Assembly (NCBI GenBank): GCA_029257045.1
Contig: JARIDB010000076.1
Span: 1 to 64,000, forward strand
DNA length: 64,000 bases
Source: Clostridium sp.
Lineage (GTDB): Bacteria > Bacillota > Clostridia > Clostridiales > Clostridiaceae
Reading direction: 5' to 3'
Each line of letters opens with the position of its first letter. Position 1 is the stretch's first letter. The position numbers were made by a program, and so were the translations under genes. The notes under the pieces were generated by a model, which ran no database searches, was not told the DNA's origin, and saw only the letters and a program-made list of their open reading frames with translations. Below, in pieces: positions 25,321 through 32,565 of this stretch.

Positions 25321-26286
25321 ATGCCTGTAATAGATATGCCAATAAAAGAAATGGAAGGATATTTAGGAAGTAATATAAAACCTAGTGATTTTGATGATTA
25401 TTGGAACAAAGAAATAAATAATATAAATAAAGATAACTTAAAATATAAAATAATAAAAAAGGAATTTAAAAATAAAATAGCAGAATATTATGAAATTTAT
25501 TTTAAAGGCATAGATGGTGCTGAAATTTATGCAAAATATATTTGTCCATCTATTAATAAAAAGCTACCAGTAGTATTGGAATTTCATGATTATAAAGAAG
25601 CTAGCAAAGGATGGCATAATTTAAGTAGATATATAGCTATTGGATATTCAGTTATAGCCATGGATTGTAGAGGACAAGGTGGGAAAAGTAAAGATATTGG
25701 AGGAGTAAAAGGTTCGACTGTTTGTGGTCATTTAATTAATGGGTTAGATGATGATTTGCAAAAGATGTATTATAGAAAGATATATTTAGATGCATATATA
25801 TTATCAAAAATAGTTGAAGAACTTCATAAAACAGATACAAATAAAATGATATCTTTTGGCAAAGGTCAAGGGGCGGCAATAGCATTAGTAGTAGCTGCAT
25901 TAAATAGAAATATTAAAAAGTGTTCAGCTCAGTATCCTTTTTTAGCAGATTTTAGAAGAGTTTATAATATGGATTTAGATATAAACGCATATGAAGGAAT
26001 AAGATATTACTTTAGGTGGTTTGATCCTATGCATATTAGAGAAGAAGAGATATTTAAGAAACTTGGATATATAGATATTGTAAATTTTGCAAGTAGATTA
26101 AATTGTGAATTACTAGTTGGAACTGGATTATTAGACACTATATGTCCACCGATTACTCAATATGCTATTTTTAATAACGCAAATTGTAAGAAAAAACACT
26201 TAGTGTTTCATAAATACGGTCATGAATTAAATAATTTTTTTGAAAATGAAAATTTGAAGTTTATGTTATTTCCAAATATTAATTAG
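25321..26286 (+). CDS. CE7 esterase paralogue lacking the catalytic serine (probable pseudoenzyme)
   Basis: 321 residues, the same length as the preceding CE7 protein and clearly a tandem duplicate (shared NMDLD.NAYEGIRYY and GTGLLDTICPP regions). The nucleophile elbow reads GKGQG instead of GxSQG: residue 182 is Gly, codon GGT at 25864-25866, one base from Ser AGT. The oxyanion loop is also altered (HDYKEASKG for HGYPGASRG). Asp272 and His301 remain. The frame is intact, the start has GAGGAGG overlapping the upstream stop, and divergence from its sister is well advanced, so it looks maintained rather than decaying. It may be a non-catalytic subunit or use another mechanism. Confidence 0.85.
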   Translation: MPVIDMPIKEMEGYLGSNIKPSDFDDYWNKEINNINKDNLKYKIIKKEFKNKIAEYYEIYFKGIDGAEIYAKYICPSINKKLPVVLEFHDYKEASKGWHNLSRYIAIGYSVIAMDCRGQGGKSKDIGGVKGSTVCGHLINGLDDDLQKMYYRKIYLDAYILSKIVEELHKTDTNKMISFGKGQGAAIALVVAALNRNIKKCSAQYPFLADFRRVYNMDLDINAYEGIRYYFRWFDPMHIREEEIFKKLGYIDIVNFASRLNCELLVGTGLLDTICPPITQYAIFNNANCKKKHLVFHKYGHELNNFFENENLKFMLFPNIN

Positions 26287-26354
26287 TAAATTTATTATTA
26301 ATAATTATTATAAAAAGAGTTATAGATTATTTATAAAAAAATAGGGGTGTTAGT

Positions 26355-27053
26355 ATGAGAAAAGAAGAAATAATTGAAAAGATTAAAGGTGGATTAATAG
26401 TTTCCTGCCAGGCTCTTCCAGGAGAACCTCTTTATATTGAAGATGATTCAATGATGCCTTTAATGGCAAGAGCAGCGAAAGAAGCAGGAGCCTCTGGAAT
26501 TAGAACTAATGGAGTAAGAGATGTTATAGGAATTAAAAAAGAAACAAATTTACCTATTATAGGATTAATAAAGAAATCATATGAAGGCTATGAACCATAT
26601 ATAACATTTACAATAGATGAAGTTGATAAATTAGCTAAAGCTGGAGCTGATATAATTGCATTAGATTGTACATTAAGAAAAAGATCAGATGGAAGGACTG
26701 TAGAAGAATTTATAAAGTTTATTAAAGAAAAATATCCGAATATATTGTTTATGGCTGATATATCTAATTTTGAAGAAGGTATTAACGCGGTTAAAGCTGG
26801 TGTTGACATGGTTGGAACTACATTAAGTGGATATACAAGTTATACTGAAAAAACAAATGGACCAGATTATGAATTAGTTAAATCTCTAGTTTCAGCTATA
26901 AATGTACCTATAATAGCAGAGGGAAGAATACATAGTCCAGATCAAGCAGCTAAGATGCTTGAATTAGGAGCTCATGCAGTTGTAGTTGGAGGAGCAATTA
27001 CAAGACCACTAGAAATAACTAATAGATTTATTGAAGCTATAAAGGTGAAATAG
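26355..27053 (+). CDS. nanE: N-acetylmannosamine-6-phosphate 2-epimerase
   Basis: 232 residues, standard NanE length, a TIM barrel. Recognisable family segments are [16 protein letters not shown] at the N-terminus, [34 protein letters not shown] with catalytic Asp/Lys region, [13 protein letters not shown], and IAEGRIHSP. It converts ManNAc-6-P to GlcNAc-6-P (EC 5.1.3.9). GGGGTG precedes the ATG. The stop is 2 nt before the kinase gene, so NanE and NanK are translationally linked. GlcNAc-6-P would then need nagA/nagB, which are not in this window. Confidence 0.97.
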   Translation: MRKEEIIEKIKGGLIVSCQALPGEPLYIEDDSMMPLMARAAKEAGASGIRTNGVRDVIGIKKETNLPIIGLIKKSYEGYEPYITFTIDEVDKLAKAGADIIALDCTLRKRSDGRTVEEFIKFIKEKYPNILFMADISNFEEGINAVKAGVDMVGTTLSGYTSYTEKTNGPDYELVKSLVSAINVPIIAEGRIHSPDQAAKMLELGAHAVVVGGAITRPLEITNRFIEAIKVK

Positions 27054-27055
27054 TT

Positions 27056-27994
27056 ATGAAGTATTTAGGAATTGATATAGGTGGAACTTCAGTTAAGATT
27101 GGATTAGTTACAGAAAAGGGAGAAATATTATACTCAAATAATTATAATGTTTCTTTTGATAAATATGAAACTCCGATATTTGAAACAGTTAAAAAATCTA
27201 TAGAATCTTTTTTAAAGGAGAATTCTATAGAAAAAGATGAAATTGAAGGAATTGGAGTATCGGCTACAGGTCAGATAAATACTAATACTGGTACTGTTGT
27301 AGGTGTTGGCGGAAACATTAAGAATTGGTGTGGTACGGAAATAAAAAATGAACTTGAAAAGATATATAAAATAAAAACTACTGTTATTAATGATGCTAAT
27401 AGTATGATTATTGGTGAGCAGTGGATAGGAAAAGGAAAAAGTTATAAAAATATTATAGGAATAACTATTGGAACAGGTGTTGGTGGAGGGATAATAATAG
27501 ACTCCAACATATTGCTTGGAAGTATTGGAATAGCAGGGGAGATAGGACACTTTTCTATAAAAGATGATGGAAAGTTATGTACATGTGGAAATAAAGGATG
27601 TTATGAACAATATGCATCAATGACTGCTTTAATTAAAGAAGTTAAGAAAAATTATGAATATGTAGATAATCTTAATTATAACAAAGATGAGATTAATGGG
27701 AAAATTATCTTTAATGAAATAGAAAAAGGAAATATAAAATTAGAGTTAATACTTAAAGATTGGATTTATGATATAGGAAGTGGATTAGTTAGTTTAGTTC
27801 ATATATTTAACCCTGAAATAATAATAATAGGAGGGGCTGTAAGTAAACAAGAAAAACTTTTTATAGAGCCTCTTAGAAAATATGTAATAAGACATGTTAT
27901 GAGAATGTTTGGAAGAAATCTAAAAGTAGAAGCTGCGGAACTTGAAAATCAAGCAGGATTAGTTGGAGCAGTTTATTACAATATTAAAAATTGA
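27056..27994 (+). CDS. nanK: ROK family kinase, probable N-acetylmannosamine kinase
   Basis: 312 residues. N-terminal phosphate-binding motif GIDIGGTSVKIGLV, second phosphate motif IGTGVGGGIIID, catalytic-region EIGHFSI, and the ROK zinc site CTCGNKGCYEQYAS (Cys-x-Cys-x4-Cys). ROK proteins include glucokinases and N-acetylhexosamine kinases and also repressors; no N-terminal DNA-binding domain is present, so this is a kinase. Coupling to nanE two bases upstream points to ManNAc phosphorylation (EC 2.7.1.60). It is the last gene of the operon and a very strong terminator follows. Substrate is inferred from context. Confidence 0.9.
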   Translation: MKYLGIDIGGTSVKIGLVTEKGEILYSNNYNVSFDKYETPIFETVKKSIESFLKENSIEKDEIEGIGVSATGQINTNTGTVVGVGGNIKNWCGTEIKNELEKIYKIKTTVINDANSMIIGEQWIGKGKSYKNIIGITIGTGVGGGIIIDSNILLGSIGIAGEIGHFSIKDDGKLCTCGNKGCYEQYASMTALIKEVKKNYEYVDNLNYNKDEINGKIIFNEIEKGNIKLELILKDWIYDIGSGLVSLVHIFNPEIIIIGGAVSKQEKLFIEPLRKYVIRHVMRMFGRNLKVEAAELENQAGLVGAVYYNIKN

Positions 27995-28007
27995 TTATTT
28001 AAATGAA

Positions 28008-28048
28008 AATAACAAAATAGGACTACAGTGTAGTCCTATTTTGTTATT
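28008..28048. terminator. Strong bidirectional terminator, nan operon / cotJ operon
   Basis: A 19-bp perfect stem (arms 28008-28026 and 28030-28048) with loop AGT, lying between the convergent nanK and cotJC genes and overlapping the end of cotJC. Confidence 0.92.
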
Positions 28049-28619
28049 TACAAAAGTTTTCAAGCATTGTATTATCTTGTACATCCATTAAAGCTTCTCC
28101 AAACCTTTGGAAATGAACAACTTCTCTTTCTCTTAAGAAGCCTAATATTTTTTTGATTTCGGCATCATCTGTTAAGTTCATCAACCATTCATAGGTTGCC
28201 CTTGCTTTTTGTTCTGCTGCCATATCTTCAGTTAAATCTGCAACTATTTCCCCTTTAGACTGAATATAAGTAGCTGTCCATGGGTTTCCGGTTGCATCTG
28301 TATAAAATATCGCCTTCCCATGGTCAGCATAATGTCCAGCTAAACCAGCAGCTTTTATCTCTTCTATAGAAGAGTTTTCCATTATTTGATGAACCATTGT
28401 TCCAAGAATCTCTACGTGAGCTAACTCTTCAGTGCCTATGTCTGTAAGAAGAGCTTTAGATTTGTTAGTAGGCATATTAAATCTTTGATCTAAATATCTT
28501 AGGGCTGCGCTAAGCTCTCCATCTGGTCCACCAAATTGAGTAATAAGAAGTTTTGCCATATTTAAATCCTTAGAATTTAAGTTAACTGGATGTTGCAGTG
28601 TTTTAACGTAATACCACAT
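28044..28619 (-). CDS. cotJC: Spore coat protein CotJC, manganese-catalase-like
   Basis: 191 residues. A ferritin-like four-helix di-metal protein of the Mn-catalase family: GGPDGELSAALRYLDQRF, the ligand Glu and His in GTEELAHVEILGT, EDMAAEQKARATYE, and REREVVHFQRFGEAL supply the metal ligands. CotJC is a coat-associated protein of spores and several clostridial homologues have catalase activity. It ends the cotJABC operon; the gene is 3 nt after cotJB. Expression is expected in the mother cell during sporulation, from knowledge of Bacillus. Confidence 0.95.
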   Translation of the reverse strand: MWYYVKTLQHPVNLNSKDLNMAKLLITQFGGPDGELSAALRYLDQRFNMPTNKSKALLTDIGTEELAHVEILGTMVHQIMENSSIEEIKAAGLAGHYADHGKAIFYTDATGNPWTATYIQSKGEIVADLTEDMAAEQKARATYEWLMNLTDDAEIKKILGFLREREVVHFQRFGEALMDVQDNTMLENFCK

Positions 28620-28622
28620 TAA

Positions 28623-28883
28623 TTAATTCCCCCCTTTAGTATTTTCCCAAGGCCATGGACTTTCAACCCAATCCTTTGGATTTTGGAAATAAGCTGAACC
28701 AAAGTTCGTTAATGGACCATGATTTTTTTCGTATTCCCATACAAGTTTATTTAATTCACGAGAATAATCTTCATAATCTTTTATTGCTTTATCACATTTT
28801 GGGAAGTTGTCTAAATATAAGTTTAAGTCAAGAGTTACAAATAAAAGTTTTTGAATTTCATTCAAATGCTCTTTTCTAGTCAT
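28623..28883 (-). CDS. cotJB: Spore coat protein CotJB
   Basis: 86 residues beginning MTRKEHLNEIQKLLFVTLDLNLYLDNFP and ending in the Trp/Pro-rich GPLTNFGSAYFQNPKDWVE region with SPWPWE, both characteristic of CotJB. No catalytic residues. Required with CotJA/CotJC for incorporation into the inner coat in Bacillus. Its ATG lies inside the end of cotJA (8-nt overlap) with AGGAGG upstream, so translation is coupled. Confidence 0.95.
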   Translation of the reverse strand: MTRKEHLNEIQKLLFVTLDLNLYLDNFPKCDKAIKDYEDYSRELNKLVWEYEKNHGPLTNFGSAYFQNPKDWVESPWPWENTKGGN

Positions 28884-29154
28884 TCTTTTTACCTCCTAAA
28901 TATTTAACGTCACAGTATGGACTATATAAGTCTTTAAAAAATGTTCCAGCTTTAAAAGCATCGTCAATATCAAATAAATTTTCATAAACTTGAGGCTTTA
29001 CATAAGCTTTTCCGTAAACAGGAGGATTAAAAACCTTATAAGATTCACGACAATTCTTATCGGTATCAGTGCAACTTATATTACAATAAGTTTTACCAGG
29101 GTCAACTATACATTCATCACATTTTTTACAATCATAATTTCTATGATATAACAT
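28876..29154 (-). CDS. cotJA: Spore coat associated protein CotJA with cysteine-rich N-terminus
   Basis: 92 residues. The C-terminal 50 (KAYVKPQVYENLFDIDDAF followed by KAGTFFKDLYSPY) match CotJA. The N-terminal part is unusual: six Cys between residues 9 and 35 (CKKCDEC, then CNISC, then C), which in Bacillus CotJA is Pro-rich instead. Could bind zinc or cross-link by disulphides in the coat. First gene of the operon; AAAGGA precedes the ATG by 8 nt. I could not identify a sporulation-sigma promoter with confidence in the 180 nt upstream. Confidence 0.85.
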   Translation of the reverse strand: MLYHRNYDCKKCDECIVDPGKTYCNISCTDTDKNCRESYKVFNPPVYGKAYVKPQVYENLFDIDDAFKAGTFFKDLYSPYCDVKYLGGKKND

Positions 29155-29341
29155 TTTTAGCGTCCTTTCATTGAATAACTTTAATAATACTCTATGTAAA
29201 AAAAAGAGGAAGTGTGATAAAATTTATCAAGTAAAGAGAAAAATTAAAAGAATAATATGTATAAACATAAGTTATTGAATTATTTTCAATTTTTTTAGTG
29301 AATAATATTATTTGAATAATAGCTTGTAGAAGGTGAAAGAA

Positions 29342-30700
29342 ATGAGAAATGTAGATTTTTTAAGATTAAGTGGAGATATAATTACTAAAGAAGATAATAG
29401 ATATATGGAATCTATATTATCTTGGAATAGAGCAATTAAAGCTAATCCATTAGTTATTATTTACTGTAAGGAAGATAGTGACGTAATTAATGCTATAAAG
29501 TGGGCTAAAGAAGAAAAAATAGAAGTTAGAATAAGATCAGGGTCCCATAGCTATGAAGGTTATTCCACGGGAAATAATGTGGCAATTATAGATATAAGTA
29601 AAATGAAAGATATTAATATAGATGAAAAAAGTAATATTGTGAAATTTGGCAGTGGGATAACAAACAAGGAAGCTTATGAGGCACTAGGGGAGAAAGGTTA
29701 TACTTTTCCTGGAGGTGGTTGCCCAACTGTTGGAATTACAGGGCTGATTTTAGGGGGAGGCTGGGGATATTCTAGTAGATATTTAGGACTTGCTTGTGAT
29801 AGTTTAATTGAAGGAGAAATAATTAATTATAAGGGTGAAAGACTGATAATTAATAAAGATACTAATAGTGATTTATTATGGGCACTTAAAGGTGGCGGAG
29901 GGGGGAATTTTGGAGTTATAACTTCTCTTACTTTAAGACTTCCAAGGAAAGAAACAGATGGTACCTTAATAAATTTGCGATATAAAGATATTAAAGAAGA
30001 TAAGGCTATTGAAGTTATAGATATCCTTCAAAATATGTATAAATCTTTAGATGATAAAATGAATTTAAAAACAGCAATTTATAATTCAAGTACTCAAGGA
30101 AAAGGTATAAAAATAATAGGTCTTTACTATGGATGTAAAAATATTGCAAAGGAAATTCTAAAACCATTATTAGAAATTGATGAAAATTTAGAAAGTAATT
30201 TAGAAGAAAAGTCTTTACTTGAATGTAATAGATGGATTCAAGATAGTCATCCAGATTATGAAAAATATAAGTCAACAGGAAGATTTGTTTACAAAGTTTA
30301 TACTAAAGAAGAATTAGAAGAAATTATAAAGTTAATAGATAATCCAGCCAAAGGTTCCACTTATACAGCAATAACCTTTTACGGACTTGGAGGAAAGATA
30401 TTAGAAGTAGATAAATCAGAAACAGCATTTTATTATCGAGATGCTAAGTTTATACTAGGCTTACAATCTGTTTGGGAAGAAGATGAATACGCAGAAGAAA
30501 ATAATAGGTGGATTCTTAAAGCTTTTGGAAATATAAAGAAATTAACTAAGGGATCTTTTATTAATTTTCCTTTAAAAGAAATAGAAAATTATGAAGAAGA
30601 GTATTACGGAGAAAATAAAGAAAAGATTAAAAAGGTTAAAGGAAAGTATGATAAAGAAGGTTTCTTTAAATTTCCTCAATCAATAAAAGGAGTTAATTAA
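29342..30700 (+). CDS. Berberine-bridge-type FAD-dependent oxidoreductase
   Basis: 452 residues from the ATG at 29342 (AAGGTG 6 nt upstream; a GTG at 29333 overlaps that site). PCMH-type FAD domain: RIRSGSHSYEGYS with the His that links to the FAD 8-alpha carbon, and GGGCPTVGITGLILGGGWG with the Cys that links to C6 in bicovalent members; GGGGGNFGVIT follows. The substrate domain (about 210-410) and a C-terminal BBE segment (INFPLKEIENYEEEYYGE) complete the fold. Relatives oxidise sugars, oligosaccharides or alkaloids with oxygen. There is no signal peptide. In an anaerobe the electron acceptor and substrate are unknown. Monocistronic as far as can be seen. Confidence 0.88.
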   Translation: MRNVDFLRLSGDIITKEDNRYMESILSWNRAIKANPLVIIYCKEDSDVINAIKWAKEEKIEVRIRSGSHSYEGYSTGNNVAIIDISKMKDINIDEKSNIVKFGSGITNKEAYEALGEKGYTFPGGGCPTVGITGLILGGGWGYSSRYLGLACDSLIEGEIINYKGERLIINKDTNSDLLWALKGGGGGNFGVITSLTLRLPRKETDGTLINLRYKDIKEDKAIEVIDILQNMYKSLDDKMNLKTAIYNSSTQGKGIKIIGLYYGCKNIAKEILKPLLEIDENLESNLEEKSLLECNRWIQDSHPDYEKYKSTGRFVYKVYTKEELEEIIKLIDNPAKGSTYTAITFYGLGGKILEVDKSETAFYYRDAKFILGLQSVWEEDEYAEENNRWILKAFGNIKKLTKGSFINFPLKEIENYEEEYYGENKEKIKKVKGKYDKEGFFKFPQSIKGVN

Positions 30701-30763
30701 GGTCTGACAACAATTGAAAAAGGTGTCATAATTTAAAATATTAAAGATGGGGTGATTAAGTAA

Positions 30764-31627
30764 ATGAGTAGCATAGCAGGTAAGGGTTGTGAAAGGCTTA
30801 TACCAACAGAAGAAAAAAAAACATTAGAAGAAATAGAACGTAGTATTGTTAAAACTTATAGAAAAAAGATATGGACTAAATTTATAAAAGCTGTTAAGGA
30901 TTACAAATTAGTTGAAGATGGGGATAAAATAGCTGTTGCCATTTCAGGTGGAAAAGACTCGCTACTAATGGCGAAATGTTTCCAGGAACTTAAAAAACAT
31001 GGTCAAATGAATTTTGAACTTGAATTTATAGCTATGGATCCTGGATATCATCCACAAATAAAAGAACTTCTTATAGAAAACTGTGAACATTTAGGAATAC
31101 CAGTAAATATTTATGAGGGAAATATATTTGAAGTAGTAGATAAAATGGCAAGAGATTATCCTTGTTATCTTTGTGCGAGGATGAGAAGGGGTTCTTTATA
31201 TAATAAAGCAAAAGAACTTGGATGTAATAAATTAGCTCTTGGGCATCATTATAATGATGTTATTGAAACTACCTTATTAAATATTCTTTATGCAGGAAAT
31301 TTTAAAACAATGCTTCCAAAGTTTAAAGCACAAAACTTTGAGGAAATGGAGCTTATTAGGCCCCTTTATTACGTAGAAGAAGATGATATAAAGAAATTTA
31401 CAAACAATGCAGGAGTATGGCCCCTTAATTGTGCTTGTATGGTTTCTGCTGAAAAGATAGGTAATAAAAGATATGAGATAAAAGAACTTATTAAAGACTT
31501 AAAAAAGAATTTTGATGGAGTTGAGAAATCTATATTCAAATCAGCAGAGAATGTTAGTATGGATGCTATATTAGGTTGGGAAAAAAAAGGTGTTAAAACA
31601 AAATATCTTGATGTATATGATGAATAG
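30764..31627 (+). CDS. TtcA-like PP-loop tRNA thiolation ATPase
   Basis: 287 residues. The PP-loop SGGKDSLLMAKC (about 64-75) marks an N-type ATP pyrophosphatase that adenylates a tRNA base before sulphur insertion. CYLCARMRR supplies the CxxC pair, and with a third Cys in PLNCACMV it can ligate a [4Fe-4S] cluster as in TtcA (2-thiocytidine 32) and TtuA. LALGHHYNDVIETTLLN is the second conserved loop. It lacks the extra N-terminal zinc knuckles of the archaeal-type TtuA. TtcA versus a sister subfamily cannot be separated by eye. GGGGTG precedes the ATG and a long terminator follows. Confidence 0.85.
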   Translation: MSSIAGKGCERLIPTEEKKTLEEIERSIVKTYRKKIWTKFIKAVKDYKLVEDGDKIAVAISGGKDSLLMAKCFQELKKHGQMNFELEFIAMDPGYHPQIKELLIENCEHLGIPVNIYEGNIFEVVDKMARDYPCYLCARMRRGSLYNKAKELGCNKLALGHHYNDVIETTLLNILYAGNFKTMLPKFKAQNFEEMELIRPLYYVEEDDIKKFTNNAGVWPLNCACMVSAEKIGNKRYEIKELIKDLKKNFDGVEKSIFKSAENVSMDAILGWEKKGVKTKYLDVYDE

Positions 31628-31637
31628 AATTAATCTT

Positions 31638-31686
31638 AAAGGTTATACTAATATATTAATTAATATATTAGTGTAACCTTTTTTAT
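31638..31686 (+). terminator. Terminator after the TtcA-like gene
   Basis: Arms AAAGGTTATACTAATATATT and its near-complement (one mismatch/wobble), loop AATT, then a T-run. The remaining gap to 31933 is AT-rich and holds nothing else I can support. Confidence 0.88.
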
Positions 31687-31933
31687 TTATTGAAAAACAA
31701 AGATAATTATAATAGAATTAAATAAATAAGTAATAAGCTTTTTTATTTAAATTTAATTAATATATAAGATTAAAAGATATAAAGTTACCTTATAGGTATA
31801 AAGTATATCTTTCGGTTGTTAATATATGTAACAAATTACAAAAACATATTATTATAAAACTATATATCATTATTAATAAATCTTATATAATATAATTAGT
31901 ATAATTTATATTATTATGAAAAGGAGATTTAAT

Positions 31934-32122
31934 ATGGATAAAGATAGTCTACTACAAATGGATTCAAATATTTTATTAAGTATAATAAATATGAAATTGA
32001 GAGATTTTTATTCAAACTTAGAAAGTCTTTGCCGAGATATTGATATAAAAGAAGAAGAATTAAAAGAAAAATTAAGTTTAATCGGATACGAATACAATAA
32101 AAAGCAAAATCAATTTAAGTAA
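31934..32122 (+). CDS. DUF4250 protein
   Basis: 62 residues from the ATG at 31934, preceded by AAGGAG; an in-frame ATG 18 nt earlier has no site. The whole protein is one DUF4250 domain: NILLSIINMKLRDFYSNLESLCRDID, then EEELKEKLSLIGYEYNKKQNQFK. A short helix-turn-helix-like shape is plausible from the pattern LESLCRDIDIKEEELKEKL, but no function is known. It is 17 nt upstream of another tiny gene and probably co-transcribed with it. Confidence 0.85.
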   Translation: MDKDSLLQMDSNILLSIINMKLRDFYSNLESLCRDIDIKEEELKEKLSLIGYEYNKKQNQFK

Positions 32123-32139
32123 ATTTTGGAGGGAATATT

Positions 32140-32271
32140 ATGAATATTAAAAAAACTAGTAAACTTATAATTACATTAGTCGCAGGAGTAACTTTAGTAA
32201 AAACTTTAATGGCTGATAAATTAAATAAAGAAGTATTAGACAAAAAAGAAGAAGAAATTAAAAAAAATTAA
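32140..32271 (+). CDS. Small membrane protein, 43 residues
   Basis: A short frame with TTGGAGGG 6 nt before its ATG. The product starts MNIKKTSK, has one hydrophobic segment of about 16 residues (LIITLVAGVTLVKTLM) and ends in a very charged tail (KEVLDKKEEEIKKN). This looks like a single-pass micro-protein with the tail in the cytoplasm. No family recognised. Follows the DUF4250 gene by 17 nt. Confidence 0.65.
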   Translation: MNIKKTSKLIITLVAGVTLVKTLMADKLNKEVLDKKEEEIKKN

Positions 32272-32317
32272 AATACACTTTAAAGGATAGGGAAATTATT
32301 ATAAACAAGGATATTGA

Positions 32318-32378
32318 TTTCCTAAAAAAAGATTAGGATACAATAGATAAGGTGATTCTTATCTATTTTTTTAGGAAA
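32318..32378 (+). terminator. Two-tier hairpin terminator
   Basis: An inner stem AATAGATAAG/CTTATCTATT (32342-32351 with 32358-32367) followed by T7 is a good terminator. An outer pair TTTCCTAAAAAAA (32318-32330) and TTTTTTTAGGAAA (32366-32378) encloses it, so the T-run can alternatively be sequestered. Confidence 0.7.
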
Positions 32379-32430
32379 ATTATAATAACACATACTGTGA
32401 ATAAGTTATTATAATTTTTTCCTTAAGTTA

Positions 32431-32499
32431 TCAAGTGGATACATATAAGTTTGCGATGACTTGGAGTGAAATGACGGAATAAGAAAACTTATTATATTT
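32431..32499. repeat. Dispersed hairpin repeat, copy D
   Basis: Most diverged copy, upstream of the MATE gene. It keeps the core GCGATGACTTGGAGTG and GACGGAATAAG. The arms differ from copies A-C (5' ATAAGTTT, 3' AAACTTAT), but the change is matched on both sides, so pairing is kept. Confidence 0.7.
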
Positions 32500-32565
32500 C
32501 CTAAAGTTGAGAAGAACAATGTTAATATAAGTTAACAGATCGTGAAAATTAAAAAGGGGGTACAT

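Noticed and set aside
27212..27550. Antisense open frame of 112 codons inside nanK
   Set aside because: Shadow of the ROK kinase gene; Ser/Tyr/Asn-rich composition and no start signal.
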